A stretch of 39,705 nucleotides of DNA, from contig JAFGPY010000135.1 in assembly GCA_016935955.1 (NCBI GenBank), positions 1-39,705 of the forward strand, given 5' to 3'. The translations under genes and the position numbers were made by a program. The notes beneath the pieces were generated by a model. The model had not been told where the DNA came from, did no database searches, and worked only from the letters and a program-made list of their open reading frames with translations. Positions 1-7,811 of this stretch are shown here, in pieces; position 1 is the first letter of the stretch; each line of letters starts with the position of its first letter. This DNA is from Planctomycetota bacterium. GTDB lineage: Bacteria > Planctomycetota > Phycisphaerae > FEN-1346 > JAACEH01.

Positions 1-2
1 AC

Positions 3-76
3 TGGCTGGGGATCAGGGACTCGAACCCCGACTAGCTGATCCAGAGTCAGCCGTGCTACCATTACACCAATCCCCA
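3..76 (-). tRNA. tRNA-Gln (anticodon CTG)
   Basis: The reverse strand folds into a complete 74-base cloverleaf. It has a 7-bp acceptor stem (TGGGGAT with ATCCCCA), a 4-bp D stem, a 5-bp anticodon stem (GCTGA/TCAGC) around the loop CTCTGGA, a 4-base variable loop and a T arm with loop TTCGAGT. The anticodon is CTG, which reads the glutamine codon CAG. A U1-A72 first pair is typical of bacterial tRNA-Gln. The discriminator base is G and the CCA end is encoded in the DNA (plus-strand positions 3-5). A good promoter lies just upstream at 98-125. Confidence 0.96.
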
Positions 77-97
77 GCATTGACTCTGGAGCGAGAG

Positions 98-125
98 AGT
101 ATAGCGAACCAGCCGCGAAAGTCAA
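98..125 (-). promoter_or_regulatory. sigma-70-type promoter of tRNA-Gln
   Basis: On the minus strand TTGACT (-35, plus 120-125) is followed after 16 bases by TATACT (-10, plus 98-103). Each box matches consensus at five of six bases. Transcription would start near 91, about 15 bases before the tRNA 5' end at 76. The promoter lies downstream of the TIGR03790-type gene, so the tRNA is probably transcribed on its own. Confidence 0.7.
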
Positions 126-195
126 GGCTTCCCCGCCGTCCTCCGCGCGGTGCTTACCGGCCCGCCAGCGCCCTGCGGCCAGCAGTCGCCGGGGC

Positions 196-2694
196 TCATG
201 GCCGACGCACAGTGACCTTCAGAGCCTTCACGCCCTGGGCGGCGCGGAGGTCGATCATCGGCAGACCCGGCGGCAACGTGCGGTCCAACATCACCGAGCC
301 CAGCGACTTGCCGCCGAGGCTGACCGTCAGTTGCGGCCCCTGGACCGTCACTTCCATGTCGATCCGGCCTACGGTCGGTCCGGGAGCGGGCCAGGTTTTC
401 AGCGTCGTCTCCTTGCCGCCCAGCACCTGGATGACCGCCACGTCGTCGTCGCGGATGCGGACGAAGCAGTGGTTGCGGTTGTCGCTGTAGTGAACGCCCA
501 GCCCTGCGCCGGCGTCCCCCTTGCCTGCCGGGCGGGCCGTGGCCGCAATGTCGATCTGGCCCGAGACCGTGCAGGCCGTCAGCGAGGCCAGGGCGGGCTG
601 CGTGGGGCTGAACAGGTCAACCGGCCCGAGCACCACTGCGGCCGGCCGCTTGAGGACCGGCCAGACGATGGTCGCCGCGGCGCCCGAGAGACCGGTCACG
701 GTATTGCGGTAGGGCAACTCGCCGGACATGCCGGCCAGCAGGCGAGAATCGTCGAGCGGCGTGAAGTCGATCGCAACGTCGCGCGACAGCCCCGCGGCGG
801 CAGGGAGGCGAACCTCCAGGCGGCACGGCACGGCGGGCTTCAACGGCGATTGCGCCTCGACCGTCAGCGTGCGTCCCGACAGCTGGACGTCGGCGGCTAC
901 CGCTCGAGCGCCCTGGACGAATCGCGCAGCCGACTTCAGTGCCGTCTCGCCCAACTGCGGGGGACGGTCGTAGACCAGTTGAAAGAGCGGGCGGCTGCCC
1001 ACGTCGCCGAGCGGCCAATGGTCGACGACGTGCAGCGGGTCGGCCAGGTCGAGGCACACGAAGTTGCTCACGGCGATCGCCTTGCCCGTGGCACCGGCGG
1101 CTCGGGCCTGGAGCGTGGGACGTCCCGGCCCGAGCGTCGAGGTGTCGAGCTTGAGCGGGCCGGCGGCGAAACGGCCTAGCGAACGGTCGCCGGCGAACAA
1201 GTCGATCACGGCCGCCGGGTCGCCCGGAGTCATGGTGGCCGTCAGCTCAACGGTCGAGCCTGAGGCGATCGGCCCCTGCCCTGTTCCGCTGAGAGCCAGG
1301 GTCAGGCGGCCGCTTTGGCCGCAGGGCACGTCGGTGACGGCCCAGCCCTGAACGGCGGCCGGCGAGGCATCGACGGCAACCACGCGTACGCGATGCCAGC
1401 CGTCGACCGGAGACAACTGGCCCACGTCGAGAGTGCCGCTATAGCAGCCCGCCTGCCCGGACGAGAGGTCGCTCCTGGCGAACGTCGCGACAGGCCGGCC
1501 GTCGAGGAGGCAACGGACTTCGGCAAGGGTTGCGCCTTGCGGCATTTCGATGGCGAACTCGACGCGCGGCGGCGCGTCGCGCGATGCATCAACGGCCCGG
1601 CATGTTACCTTGGGCCGCACTGCGTACGGGGCACAGAGCGGATCGCCGAAGACGGCGTTTTGCCAACCGAGGTACGGGATGGCCGACCAGTAGGCCTCGG
1701 CGAGGTTGCAGCCGGCCAAGTAGTTGGACAGGAGCGTCTCGGTGTGCCCGCTGGTAGGAAATGAATCAGCGAAAGGCTCGTCGGTCGCACCGTGGACACC
1801 CGTCGCCCCGGCTCGGATCATCCAAGCCACGGGCACCTGCATGTGGTAACTGAAGGTCCGCCAGTTGTTCCACATGGCTCCGTAGGATTCGAGCATGTCG
1901 ACGAGGCAGCCAGGCAGGTAGGTGTTCGAGGAGATGTCGGACCAGCCAAGGCCGCTGTAAGACCCGCCGCTGAAGTAGCCGGCGACGTCATCGGCTCCGC
2001 GAACCGGCTTGCCGTTGTCGGACAGCCGGGCCGCCATGCCGCGCGACTCAAGCCACTTGACCGTCGTGTCGAATTGCCGCACGTGCGGACTGAGAACGAA
2101 ATGGAACGTGCCTTTCGGCGCGGAGCCGTCGGCCTCGACGCTTCGCCGCACGAGGTCCATAGCGTCGCGAAGTTCGTAGCCGCGTAGGCACGTCACCAGG
2201 AACATGCGGCCGTCGCCCGCTGCGTCCCGGGCGATCCGCTCGAAGGCTTCGCGCCGATCCATGTACGGGTTCTTCGGACGCTGGAGGGCCTTTTCAGCGC
2301 CGGGCATCGTCAACAGGGACGCCATGCTCCGCGTCTTGATCCGCTCGCCGCAGTTCACCCGCAACGGCAGATCGGGGCAGAGAACCATGAAGTGCAGCCG
2401 CTCGCGGCCGGGATGTTCCCGGAGGAACTTGCCCAACGGATCGAGGACGGCCTTCTCGTAAAGCTCAAACGGAATGGTGTTCTGGGGACGGGAGCTTTCG
2501 ACCGGCAGGTCGATCAGACAGATGTTGCGATCGGGAATGCCGCGGGCGTCGCGATAGGCATTGGCCACAGCGACCGAGTCGGCCGAACGGACGTTGGCCA
2601 CCACCACAACATTGTGCGGTCCACCTCCGGCCGTCGCGGGGGAACAGACGGCCGACAGAAGAACGAGAGACCACAGTGTGCGAGAACGGACCAT
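196..2694 (-). CDS. secreted TIGR03790-family protein with beta-rich C-terminal half
   Basis: An 832-residue protein of unknown activity. The start at 2694 is chosen because AGGAG lies 7 bases upstream and the protein then opens with a clear Sec signal peptide (basic MVRSR, hydrophobic core, cleavage near ATAGG). Residues about 25-400 match my recall of TIGR03790: an N-terminal VVVVANVRS strand, a central RSMASLL segment, AGATGVHGATDEPF, and a final NLAEAYWSAIPYLGW followed by GDPLCAPY. The rest resembles Ig-like and LamG/concanavalin-like beta domains, with a C-terminal stretch rich in alternating hydrophobic residues. TIGR03790 has no known function but is reported almost only in genomes with exosortase. 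The extra 430 residues make it much longer than the core family. It lies downstream of pgpA and is not obviously part of the EPS operons. The family call rests on recalled motifs. Confidence 0.82.
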   Translation of the reverse strand: MVRSRTLWSLVLLSAVCSPATAGGGPHNVVVVANVRSADSVAVANAYRDARGIPDRNICLIDLPVESSRPQNTIPFELYEKAVLDPLGKFLREHPGRERLHFMVLCPDLPLRVNCGERIKTRSMASLLTMPGAEKALQRPKNPYMDRREAFERIARDAAGDGRMFLVTCLRGYELRDAMDLVRRSVEADGSAPKGTFHFVLSPHVRQFDTTVKWLESRGMAARLSDNGKPVRGADDVAGYFSGGSYSGLGWSDISSNTYLPGCLVDMLESYGAMWNNWRTFSYHMQVPVAWMIRAGATGVHGATDEPFADSFPTSGHTETLLSNYLAGCNLAEAYWSAIPYLGWQNAVFGDPLCAPYAVRPKVTCRAVDASRDAPPRVEFAIEMPQGATLAEVRCLLDGRPVATFARSDLSSGQAGCYSGTLDVGQLSPVDGWHRVRVVAVDASPAAVQGWAVTDVPCGQSGRLTLALSGTGQGPIASGSTVELTATMTPGDPAAVIDLFAGDRSLGRFAAGPLKLDTSTLGPGRPTLQARAAGATGKAIAVSNFVCLDLADPLHVVDHWPLGDVGSRPLFQLVYDRPPQLGETALKSAARFVQGARAVAADVQLSGRTLTVEAQSPLKPAVPCRLEVRLPAAAGLSRDVAIDFTPLDDSRLLAGMSGELPYRNTVTGLSGAAATIVWPVLKRPAAVVLGPVDLFSPTQPALASLTACTVSGQIDIAATARPAGKGDAGAGLGVHYSDNRNHCFVRIRDDDVAVIQVLGGKETTLKTWPAPGPTVGRIDMEVTVQGPQLTVSLGGKSLGSVMLDRTLPPGLPMIDLRAAQGVKALKVTVRRP

Positions 2695-2819
2695 GGGCAA
2701 CTCCTGACGTGTTTGACGGCTGGGCACAGGAAACATTCGCGGGGACACCTTATCAGATATGCGGCCGGCGAACAAGGGACGCATGGCGGTGCCGCTCCTG
2801 CGGGCAGGTTGGAAGGGAG

Positions 2820-2869
2820 CCGGGCATCCGGATTGCAGGCGGAGCCTGCGATGACCCGGGCTGCAGCCC
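2820..2869. repeat. nested inverted repeat between pgpA and the TIGR03790-type gene
   Basis: GCAGGC (2835-2840) and GCCTGC (2844-2849) form a perfect stem with a 3-base loop. They are flanked by CCGGG (2820-2824) and CCCGG (2855-2859), and then by a 12-base palindrome GGGCTGCAGCCC (2858-2869). No T-run follows on either strand, so a simple intrinsic terminator is unlikely. It may be a dispersed REP-like element or an mRNA-stabilising hairpin after pgpA. The rest of the 199-base gap holds only the ribosome binding site of the next gene and no convincing promoter. Confidence 0.5.
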
Positions 2870-2893
2870 CCGACGCAAGACGCATGGGATGAT

Positions 2894-3361
2894 TCAGCGA
2901 CAGGCCAGATTGACGGCCGCAATGATCGCCGCCGACACGAGCCCGGCGATCAGGTCGTCGGCCATGATGCCCCAGCCGGCGGGCAACCGTTCGGCCTGGC
3001 GAATCGGCGGCGGCTTGAGGATGTCGAAGAAACGGAAGAGCACAAAAGCGGCCGCCACGTTGATCCAGAGATTCCACACCGCGGCCACGGCCGCATGCGC
3101 ACCCAGGCAGGCCACGATCTGGCCGACGGCCTCGTCGAGAACGAAGGCCTTGGGATCCTTCTGGCCGAAATCGCGCATGGCCGAACTGCCGGCCCAGACT
3201 CCGGCGAAGAACAGGACTGCGGCCGCTGCGGCCCAGGGCCAGAGCGGCGCAGAACAGGCGTAGCTCGCGCCGACCAGGACTGCGGCAATCAGGCTGGCCA
3301 ACGTGCCGGGCGCGAAAGGGAACATCCCTACGTAGAGGAAGGAACCGACGAGTCGTTTCAT
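2894..3361 (-). CDS. pgpA: phosphatidylglycerophosphatase A (PgpA)
   Basis: A 155-residue membrane protein expected to dephosphorylate phosphatidylglycerol phosphate to phosphatidylglycerol in the inner membrane. The diagnostic PgpA motifs are present. FPFAPGTLASL lies near the N terminus, LDEAVGQIVA in the middle, and FFDILKPPPI followed by GWGIMADDLIAG near the C terminus; these contain the conserved acidic residues of the active site. Four hydrophobic segments are visible. Length fits the family (about 150-170). The ATG at 3361 has no Shine-Dalgarno sequence, but an extended -10 promoter ends about 10 bases before it, so the mRNA may be nearly leaderless. It is a housekeeping lipid gene beside the EPS island rather than part of it. 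Confidence 0.93.
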   Translation of the reverse strand: MKRLVGSFLYVGMFPFAPGTLASLIAAVLVGASYACSAPLWPWAAAAAVLFFAGVWAGSSAMRDFGQKDPKAFVLDEAVGQIVACLGAHAAVAAVWNLWINVAAAFVLFRFFDILKPPPIRQAERLPAGWGIMADDLIAGLVSAAIIAAVNLACR

Positions 3362-3371
3362 GACAGGCGGC

Positions 3372-3401
3372 AGTATAGCAGCATGGCCCAAGCAGACGCA
3401 A
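3372..3401 (-). promoter_or_regulatory. extended -10 promoter immediately upstream of pgpA
   Basis: TATACT (-10, plus 3372-3377) is preceded directly by TGC, giving an extended -10 (TGnTATACT). A weak -35 (TTGCGT, plus 3396-3401) lies 18 bases upstream. Only 10 bases separate the -10 from the pgpA ATG, so the predicted transcript begins about 3-4 bases before the start codon. Confidence 0.55.
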
Positions 3402-3436
3402 TAGTGGCCGTTGGAACGGTCTCAAGCGGTATAACG

Positions 3437-3550
3437 TAGGTCTTCCGGGGCTCTCGGTGGGTGCCATGCCTGCTCCTGCAGGCATGCCGAACGACTCCCA
3501 CCTCACGCATGGCTGCGGGGTAACCATGGCACCCGATGGAAGAACACCTA
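3437..3550. repeat. nested inverted repeat, MITE/REP-like
   Basis: Three sets of inverted arms are nested. The outer arms are TAGGTCTTCC (3437-3446) and GGAAGAACACCTA (3538-3550), imperfect by a 3-base insertion. The middle arms are GGGTGCCATG (3459-3468) and CATGGCACCC (3525-3534), perfect over 10 bp. Inside them CATGCCTGC (3465-3473) and GCAGGCATG (3478-3486) form a perfect 9-bp hairpin with loop TCCT. The element fills most of the gap between pgpA and the aminotransferase gene, encodes nothing, and looks like a small non-autonomous mobile or REP-type repeat. Whether it recurs elsewhere cannot be seen here. Confidence 0.65.
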
Positions 3551-3561
3551 CCTCACACCAC

Positions 3562-4680
3562 CTAGACCTGCCCCAGTAGTTCGCGCACCGCCCCGACAAC
3601 CGTTTGCTGGTCCTCGGCGCTGAGGTTGTTGTGGAACGGCAGAGCAATCGTCCGGTCGGCAACGAATTCGGTGACCGGGAAGTCGCCCTCGCCGTAGTCG
3701 TACTGCTCGCGATAGAACGGCTGCAGATGGATCGGCGAGAAGTAGTTGCTGGCCCCGATGCCGCGCTGACGGAGCCCCTGGATCACGGCATCGCGGTGCT
3801 CGCGCCCGAAACGGTCGGCCAGGCGAATGACGTAAACGAACCACGACATCGTGCCGTCGGTGTAGGGTGCCGGCGTGACGACGTCGCCGAAATCGGCCAG
3901 CAGCGCGTTGTACCGTTCGGCCACGGCGGCCCGCTTGGCGACGAACTCGTCCAGGCGAGCCAGTTGCGAGATGCCCAGGGCGCAGTTGATGTCACTCAAG
4001 CGATAGTTGTATCCCAACCGCTCGTGGGCCAGCCACGCGCCGCCCTCACCGCGGCCCTGATTCCGCATGCTGCGGGCCAGGGCGGCAAGATCGTCGTTGT
4101 CCGTGACAATGGCCCCGCCCTCGCCTGTGGTCATCTGCTTGTTGGGATAGAACGCGAAGTGACCGCACTCGCCGAACGAGCCGGCCTTGCGGCCCTTGTA
4201 GGTGCTGCCCAGGGCCTCGCAGGAATCTTCGATGAGCAGCAAGCCATGCCGCCGGGCCAAGTCCTCGATCACATCGAGTTTCGCCGGACGCCCAAACACG
4301 TCGACGGCCAGGATGGCTTTCGTCTGCTCGGTGACGGCCGCCTCGATCTGCTCGACGTCGATGTTGTAGTCGTTCGGATCGATGTCGACGAACACCGGGC
4401 AGGCGCCCTCGAACAGCATGCAGTTGGCCGAGGCGACGAACGAGAATGGCGTGGTAATGACCTCGTCGCCGGGTCCGATGCCCAGGCCGCGGATTGACAG
4501 GTGCAGGGCGCTGGTGCCGCTGTTGAGGGCCACGGCGTGGCGGCGGCCCACATAGGCGGCCAGCTTCTCCTCGAACTCCGGCAGTTTGGGGCCGAGGCTC
4601 AGGCTCGGCGTCTTCAGGACGGCCACCACCGCATCGATATCCGCTTGACTGACGTCAGGAGCCGACAGTGTGATTCGCAT
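3562..4680 (-). CDS. DegT/DnrJ/EryC1/StrS-family sugar aminotransferase
   Basis: A 372-residue PLP enzyme expected to transfer an amino group, usually from glutamate, to a keto group on a nucleotide sugar. The PLP-anchoring lysine is K181 in FYPNKQMTTGEGG. The phosphate-binding LNSGTSALH (about 52-60), [11 protein letters not shown] (about 71-81) and LLIEDSCEALGS (about 148-159) are typical. Full family length, with no break. GAAGGAG lies about 11 bases before the ATG. It is last in the left part of the island, 110 bases downstream of the WecA-like gene; no clear promoter is visible in that gap. The exact substrate (4-keto or 3-keto sugar) cannot be read from sequence alone. A second, different member lies at 38513-39613. 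Confidence 0.92.
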   Translation of the reverse strand: MRITLSAPDVSQADIDAVVAVLKTPSLSLGPKLPEFEEKLAAYVGRRHAVALNSGTSALHLSIRGLGIGPGDEVITTPFSFVASANCMLFEGACPVFVDIDPNDYNIDVEQIEAAVTEQTKAILAVDVFGRPAKLDVIEDLARRHGLLLIEDSCEALGSTYKGRKAGSFGECGHFAFYPNKQMTTGEGGAIVTDNDDLAALARSMRNQGRGEGGAWLAHERLGYNYRLSDINCALGISQLARLDEFVAKRAAVAERYNALLADFGDVVTPAPYTDGTMSWFVYVIRLADRFGREHRDAVIQGLRQRGIGASNYFSPIHLQPFYREQYDYGEGDFPVTEFVADRTIALPFHNNLSAEDQQTVVGAVRELLGQV

Positions 4681-4790
4681 ACGACGTGAACTCCTTCTTC
4701 TGCTACGGCTGTTAATGCTTGCGTTCTCGCATCAGTTGCCGATCGCGTTCTTCCGCGCGGCAGGATTACATGAGCACTCTCGGCGGGCTT

Positions 4791-6098
4791 TCAGGGCACG
4801 CCTTGCGACGTGGACTCGTCGTCGGGCGACCCGTCGTCGCCACGGGGCGCCGACGACGCATCCACACGAACCAGTCCGAGCTTGAACGCCGCCACGGCAA
4901 TGGCGGCGAAGATCACCAGATAGATCGGCAAGGCGTAACGGACCTCCAGGAAGACGATGCCCACGCCGACCAGGCCGAAGACCACCGACAGGCCATAGTT
5001 GATGAGCACGCTGACCCGGACGCTGCAGCCGCGATCGACCAGTTGGTCGTAGAAGTGACTGCGGTCGCCGGCGAAGATCGGGCGACGGTTGACTAAGCGG
5101 CGTACCAGGGCCAGGCCGGTGTCGAAGATCGGCAGCCCGAAGATCACCATGGCCCCGAGGAACCACTTGAAGCCGACGGGTTTTTCGGCGAAGAGGATCA
5201 TGAAGACGGCGGCCATGTAGCCCAGGAACATGCTGCCGGCGTCGCCCATGAAGATCGAGGCCGGGTTGAAGTTGTACGGCAGAAAACCGATCACGGCCCC
5301 GAGCAGGGCGAAACTCAGCAGCACGATCGGCTCGCTGTTGATGTAATGCGGCCCGCTGTGCGTGCCGTAGATGTCCCAGGCCATCAGGCTCGTGGCCAGC
5401 AGCAGAAATCCCACGCTGATGAAGGCCGTGACGCCGCTGCACAGGCCGTCCAGGCCGTCGAGCAGATTGGTGGCGTTCGACGCCCCGACGACCAGGACTA
5501 TCTGGAACCCGATGCCCAGAGCCAGAACCCACCAGGCGTCCGTCGGGAAGAGCGTATAGCCGCCCATGTCCTCGGGCATCTCGGCCGGCAAGGCTCGAAA
5601 GATCATGCCCCCGGCAACGAGCATCAGCGCGGTGGCGATCTGTCCGATGATTTTGGCTTTCGGGGAGATGCTGCGGATGTCGTCAACGACACCAAGGATC
5701 ATCATCAGCAGTCCGCCGCCAAGCACCCAGAACAACGACTGCGGATTCTGAATCCAGCGCTCCGGCACCTCGCGACCCACTTGGCGGATGACGGCGGCCG
5801 TCTCGGCAGGCACGTTGCCGGGCCGGAGGTATTGCGTCACGGCGACCACAAAGACGGGAATGGCCCAGGCCAGGAAGATGGCGATGCCGCCCAGGTAAGG
5901 AATCGGCCGCCGGTGAGTCTTCAGCCGCTCGTCCGGCATGTCGTAGACCTTGTAGCGCAGGGCGATCGTCCGGAATACCGGCGTCAGGATGAGCGACAGC
6001 ACCATGGCCCCGGTCAGGATCCAGACGTGTGGGCCCCAGATGCCGCGCAGCGCGGTCCAGTTGTCGACGCTCATATCGGGCAGGAAGGATGCCAACAT
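4791..6098 (-). CDS. WecA/MraY-like polyprenyl-phosphate sugar-1-phosphate transferase
   Basis: A 435-residue polytopic inner-membrane protein of glycosyltransferase family 4 (WecA/TagO/MraY). It is expected to load a HexNAc-1-phosphate from a UDP sugar onto undecaprenyl phosphate and so begin a glycan chain. Diagnostic pieces are PDERLKTHRRPIPYLGG (about 55-71), the acidic LGVVDD (135-140), NATNLLDGLDG (about 208-218), FMGDAGSMFLG and a cytoplasmic GDRSHFYDQL that replaces the usual HIHH-like loop. About ten hydrophobic segments are visible. An upstream GTG at 6113 abuts the HAD gene stop, but the ATG at 6098 is preferred because GAGGGA lies about 8 bases upstream. The C-terminal tail is hydrophilic and acidic. 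Cell-wall MraY is less likely because the neighbours are EPS genes. Confidence 0.9.
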   Translation of the reverse strand: MLASFLPDMSVDNWTALRGIWGPHVWILTGAMVLSLILTPVFRTIALRYKVYDMPDERLKTHRRPIPYLGGIAIFLAWAIPVFVVAVTQYLRPGNVPAETAAVIRQVGREVPERWIQNPQSLFWVLGGGLLMMILGVVDDIRSISPKAKIIGQIATALMLVAGGMIFRALPAEMPEDMGGYTLFPTDAWWVLALGIGFQIVLVVGASNATNLLDGLDGLCSGVTAFISVGFLLLATSLMAWDIYGTHSGPHYINSEPIVLLSFALLGAVIGFLPYNFNPASIFMGDAGSMFLGYMAAVFMILFAEKPVGFKWFLGAMVIFGLPIFDTGLALVRRLVNRRPIFAGDRSHFYDQLVDRGCSVRVSVLINYGLSVVFGLVGVGIVFLEVRYALPIYLVIFAAIAVAAFKLGLVRVDASSAPRGDDGSPDDESTSQGVP

Positions 6099-6113
6099 GG
6101 CCTGTTCCCTCAC

Positions 6114-6794
6114 TCAGAGTCCCAGCCCCAGCGCTGCGGGCAGTTCATCAAACGTACTGATCGTGCAGCCGACCTCGCCCGGAACCGACGGCTCCTCGCC
6201 GTGCAGGCCGCCGGGCCGCACGATGCGAACGGTCGTCCATCCGCGCGCATGCGGCGATTGGAAATCCTTCCGCGGGTTGTCCGACACATAGGCACAGGCC
6301 CGGGACGGACAGCCGACCAGCCGCTCAAACTCCTCGAAGGCCCGCGGGTGCGGCTTGCGAAAGGCCTCGCCCCAGCGGTCCGTATAGATCGCGTGACCGA
6401 CCCAGCGGCCGAGTTCCAGAGCCTCGAACTTTCGCTGCTGCATGGCCACCGGACCGTCGGTAATTACGCCAACCTTCTCCGGCGGCAGGTTGAGACGACC
6501 CACTGCCGGCAACACATCATCGCACAGGCTGATCTGCGGCTCGTGCTCGCGGTAGCAGCTTACGAGCCGGTGGATCAGTTCGTCGCCGGCCGACAAGCCC
6601 GCGTCGCGCAACACGCGGTTGAAGGCATCGCCCCGGACGCCGGCCTCGAAATCGCGCCACAGCCGGTCGAGCCAATCGCGGCCGCCGCCAAATTCCCGGT
6701 CCAGTTCGCCGGCCACGGCATCAAACCCGCTTCGCACGTACTCACGCTCCAGAAAGAGCGTGTCGTCCAGATCGAAAGCCACGGCCTCGGTCAT
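6114..6794 (-). CDS. HAD-superfamily hydrolase
   Basis: A 226-residue soluble phosphatase-type protein. The nucleophile motif FDLDDT (D8, D10) opens the protein. VITDGPV supplies motif II, KPHP the lysine and YVSDNPRKDF the acidic motif IV, with an alpha-helical cap between motifs I and II. The start overlaps the stop of the ATP-grasp gene (6791-6794, ATGA), so the two are translationally coupled, and the next gene follows directly. Pairing of a HAD hydrolase with an ATP-grasp enzyme suggests they act on one small molecule, for instance removing a phosphate before or after ligation. This is inference. The substrate could equally be a sugar phosphate. Confidence 0.88.
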   Translation of the reverse strand: MTEAVAFDLDDTLFLEREYVRSGFDAVAGELDREFGGGRDWLDRLWRDFEAGVRGDAFNRVLRDAGLSAGDELIHRLVSCYREHEPQISLCDDVLPAVGRLNLPPEKVGVITDGPVAMQQRKFEALELGRWVGHAIYTDRWGEAFRKPHPRAFEEFERLVGCPSRACAYVSDNPRKDFQSPHARGWTTVRIVRPGGLHGEEPSVPGEVGCTISTFDELPAALGLGL

Positions 6795-7774
6795 TTCGGC
6801 AACTGGTCCTCGTGCACATAGACGGCCTCGTCGTAGCGCAGCATGACCAACCTGTCTCGGAAGGCTAGAGGATCGATCGGCGGCGACTCGCCCCTCGTGC
6901 ATTGGATGATCCAGCCCGGGATATCGGCCCCGGCGGCAATCGACAGCGGCACGCCACCGCCCAATCGCGGGTTGATCTCGATGACGCTGATGCGGCCGCT
7001 GTCGGTGCGAAAACACTGCAACGTAATCGGCCCCATGCAGCCGCCCAGGGCCCGAGCCGTGGCCATACCCACCTCGATGATCTCGGAATCCTTGACGGTC
7101 ATGCTCTTGACCACTTCGCCGCCGCGGACCTCGATGCGCTTTCGCGGCACGGCACATCGCGGCTCGCCCGAGAAGTCGCAGAAGATGTCCAGCGTGAATT
7201 CCTGGCCAGGCAGGAACTCCTGGATGATCGCGCCGTGCACATCCTGCTGGTAGAACTCGAGTTGCCGGCGTGTGCTGATGCGGTGAATGTCCTTGGCGCT
7301 GCTGCCATCGCGAGGCTTCATGAACAACGGCAGGTCCGAGTCGCGTACCTGGTCGCAGGCGAACAGGGCCGGCGTGTCGATGCCGACCTTCGTGAGAAAG
7401 TCGTGCGTGCGGACCTTGTCGCGGCATACACGGACGACCTCCTTCGACGACAGGCACAGCGTCGTGCCGACCTCACGGAAGCGGTCGTTCAGTCCGGCCA
7501 GAATGTGCAGTTCCGGATCGATCAGCGGAATCAGCAGGTCCACGCCGTTGTCGCGACAGAGGCCCAGCAACTGATCGACGTAGGCCTCGTGCGTACTGCT
7601 GTGGACCACGTGGGCCTCATCACAGACCTGCAGCGCCGCCGAGTAGGGCATCATGTCGCTGCCGAGGATACGCCCCTTGAGGCCCAGTCTCTGCAGCGAC
7701 TCGCGAAAGGCATTGACCAGCGCCACGCGCCGTCCGATGCACGAGAACAGGATGGTGAACTCGCTCTTGCTCAC
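6791..7774 (-). CDS. ATP-grasp ligase of the EPS island (first copy)
   Basis: A 327-residue cytoplasmic protein of the carbamoyl-phosphate-synthase-like ATP-grasp superfamily, expected to join a carboxylate to an amine or similar nucleophile through an acyl phosphate. Residues 1-110 form a Rossmann-like pre-ATP-grasp domain (TILFSCIGRR start). FMKPRDGSSAKD (about 151-162) holds the ATP-binding lysine and glycine-rich loop, and IIQEFLPGQEFTLDIF follows at about 183-198. EINPRLGGG (about 266-274) carries the Mg-binding Glu and Asn. The start is GTG, with AGAGG about 10 bases upstream. It overlaps the HAD gene by 4 bases and follows the PglC-like gene by 37 bases. The natural substrate is unknown; related proteins occur in capsule and O-antigen loci. 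Confidence 0.87.
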   Translation of the reverse strand: MSKSEFTILFSCIGRRVALVNAFRESLQRLGLKGRILGSDMMPYSAALQVCDEAHVVHSSTHEAYVDQLLGLCRDNGVDLLIPLIDPELHILAGLNDRFREVGTTLCLSSKEVVRVCRDKVRTHDFLTKVGIDTPALFACDQVRDSDLPLFMKPRDGSSAKDIHRISTRRQLEFYQQDVHGAIIQEFLPGQEFTLDIFCDFSGEPRCAVPRKRIEVRGGEVVKSMTVKDSEIIEVGMATARALGGCMGPITLQCFRTDSGRISVIEINPRLGGGVPLSIAAGADIPGWIIQCTRGESPPIDPLAFRDRLVMLRYDEAVYVHEDQLPK

Positions 7775-7811
7775 AGGGCACGCGCCTCTTTCTGTCGGTC
7801 GACAACTGCGA

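Noticed and set aside
2514..3662. 382-codon minus-strand frame spanning pgpA
   Set aside because: It crosses pgpA in the wrong frame and has low-complexity Arg/Pro-rich sequence; pgpA is clear.
5346..6821. 491-codon plus-strand open frame
   Set aside because: It covers the WecA-like and HAD genes in antisense and shows no recognisable motif.
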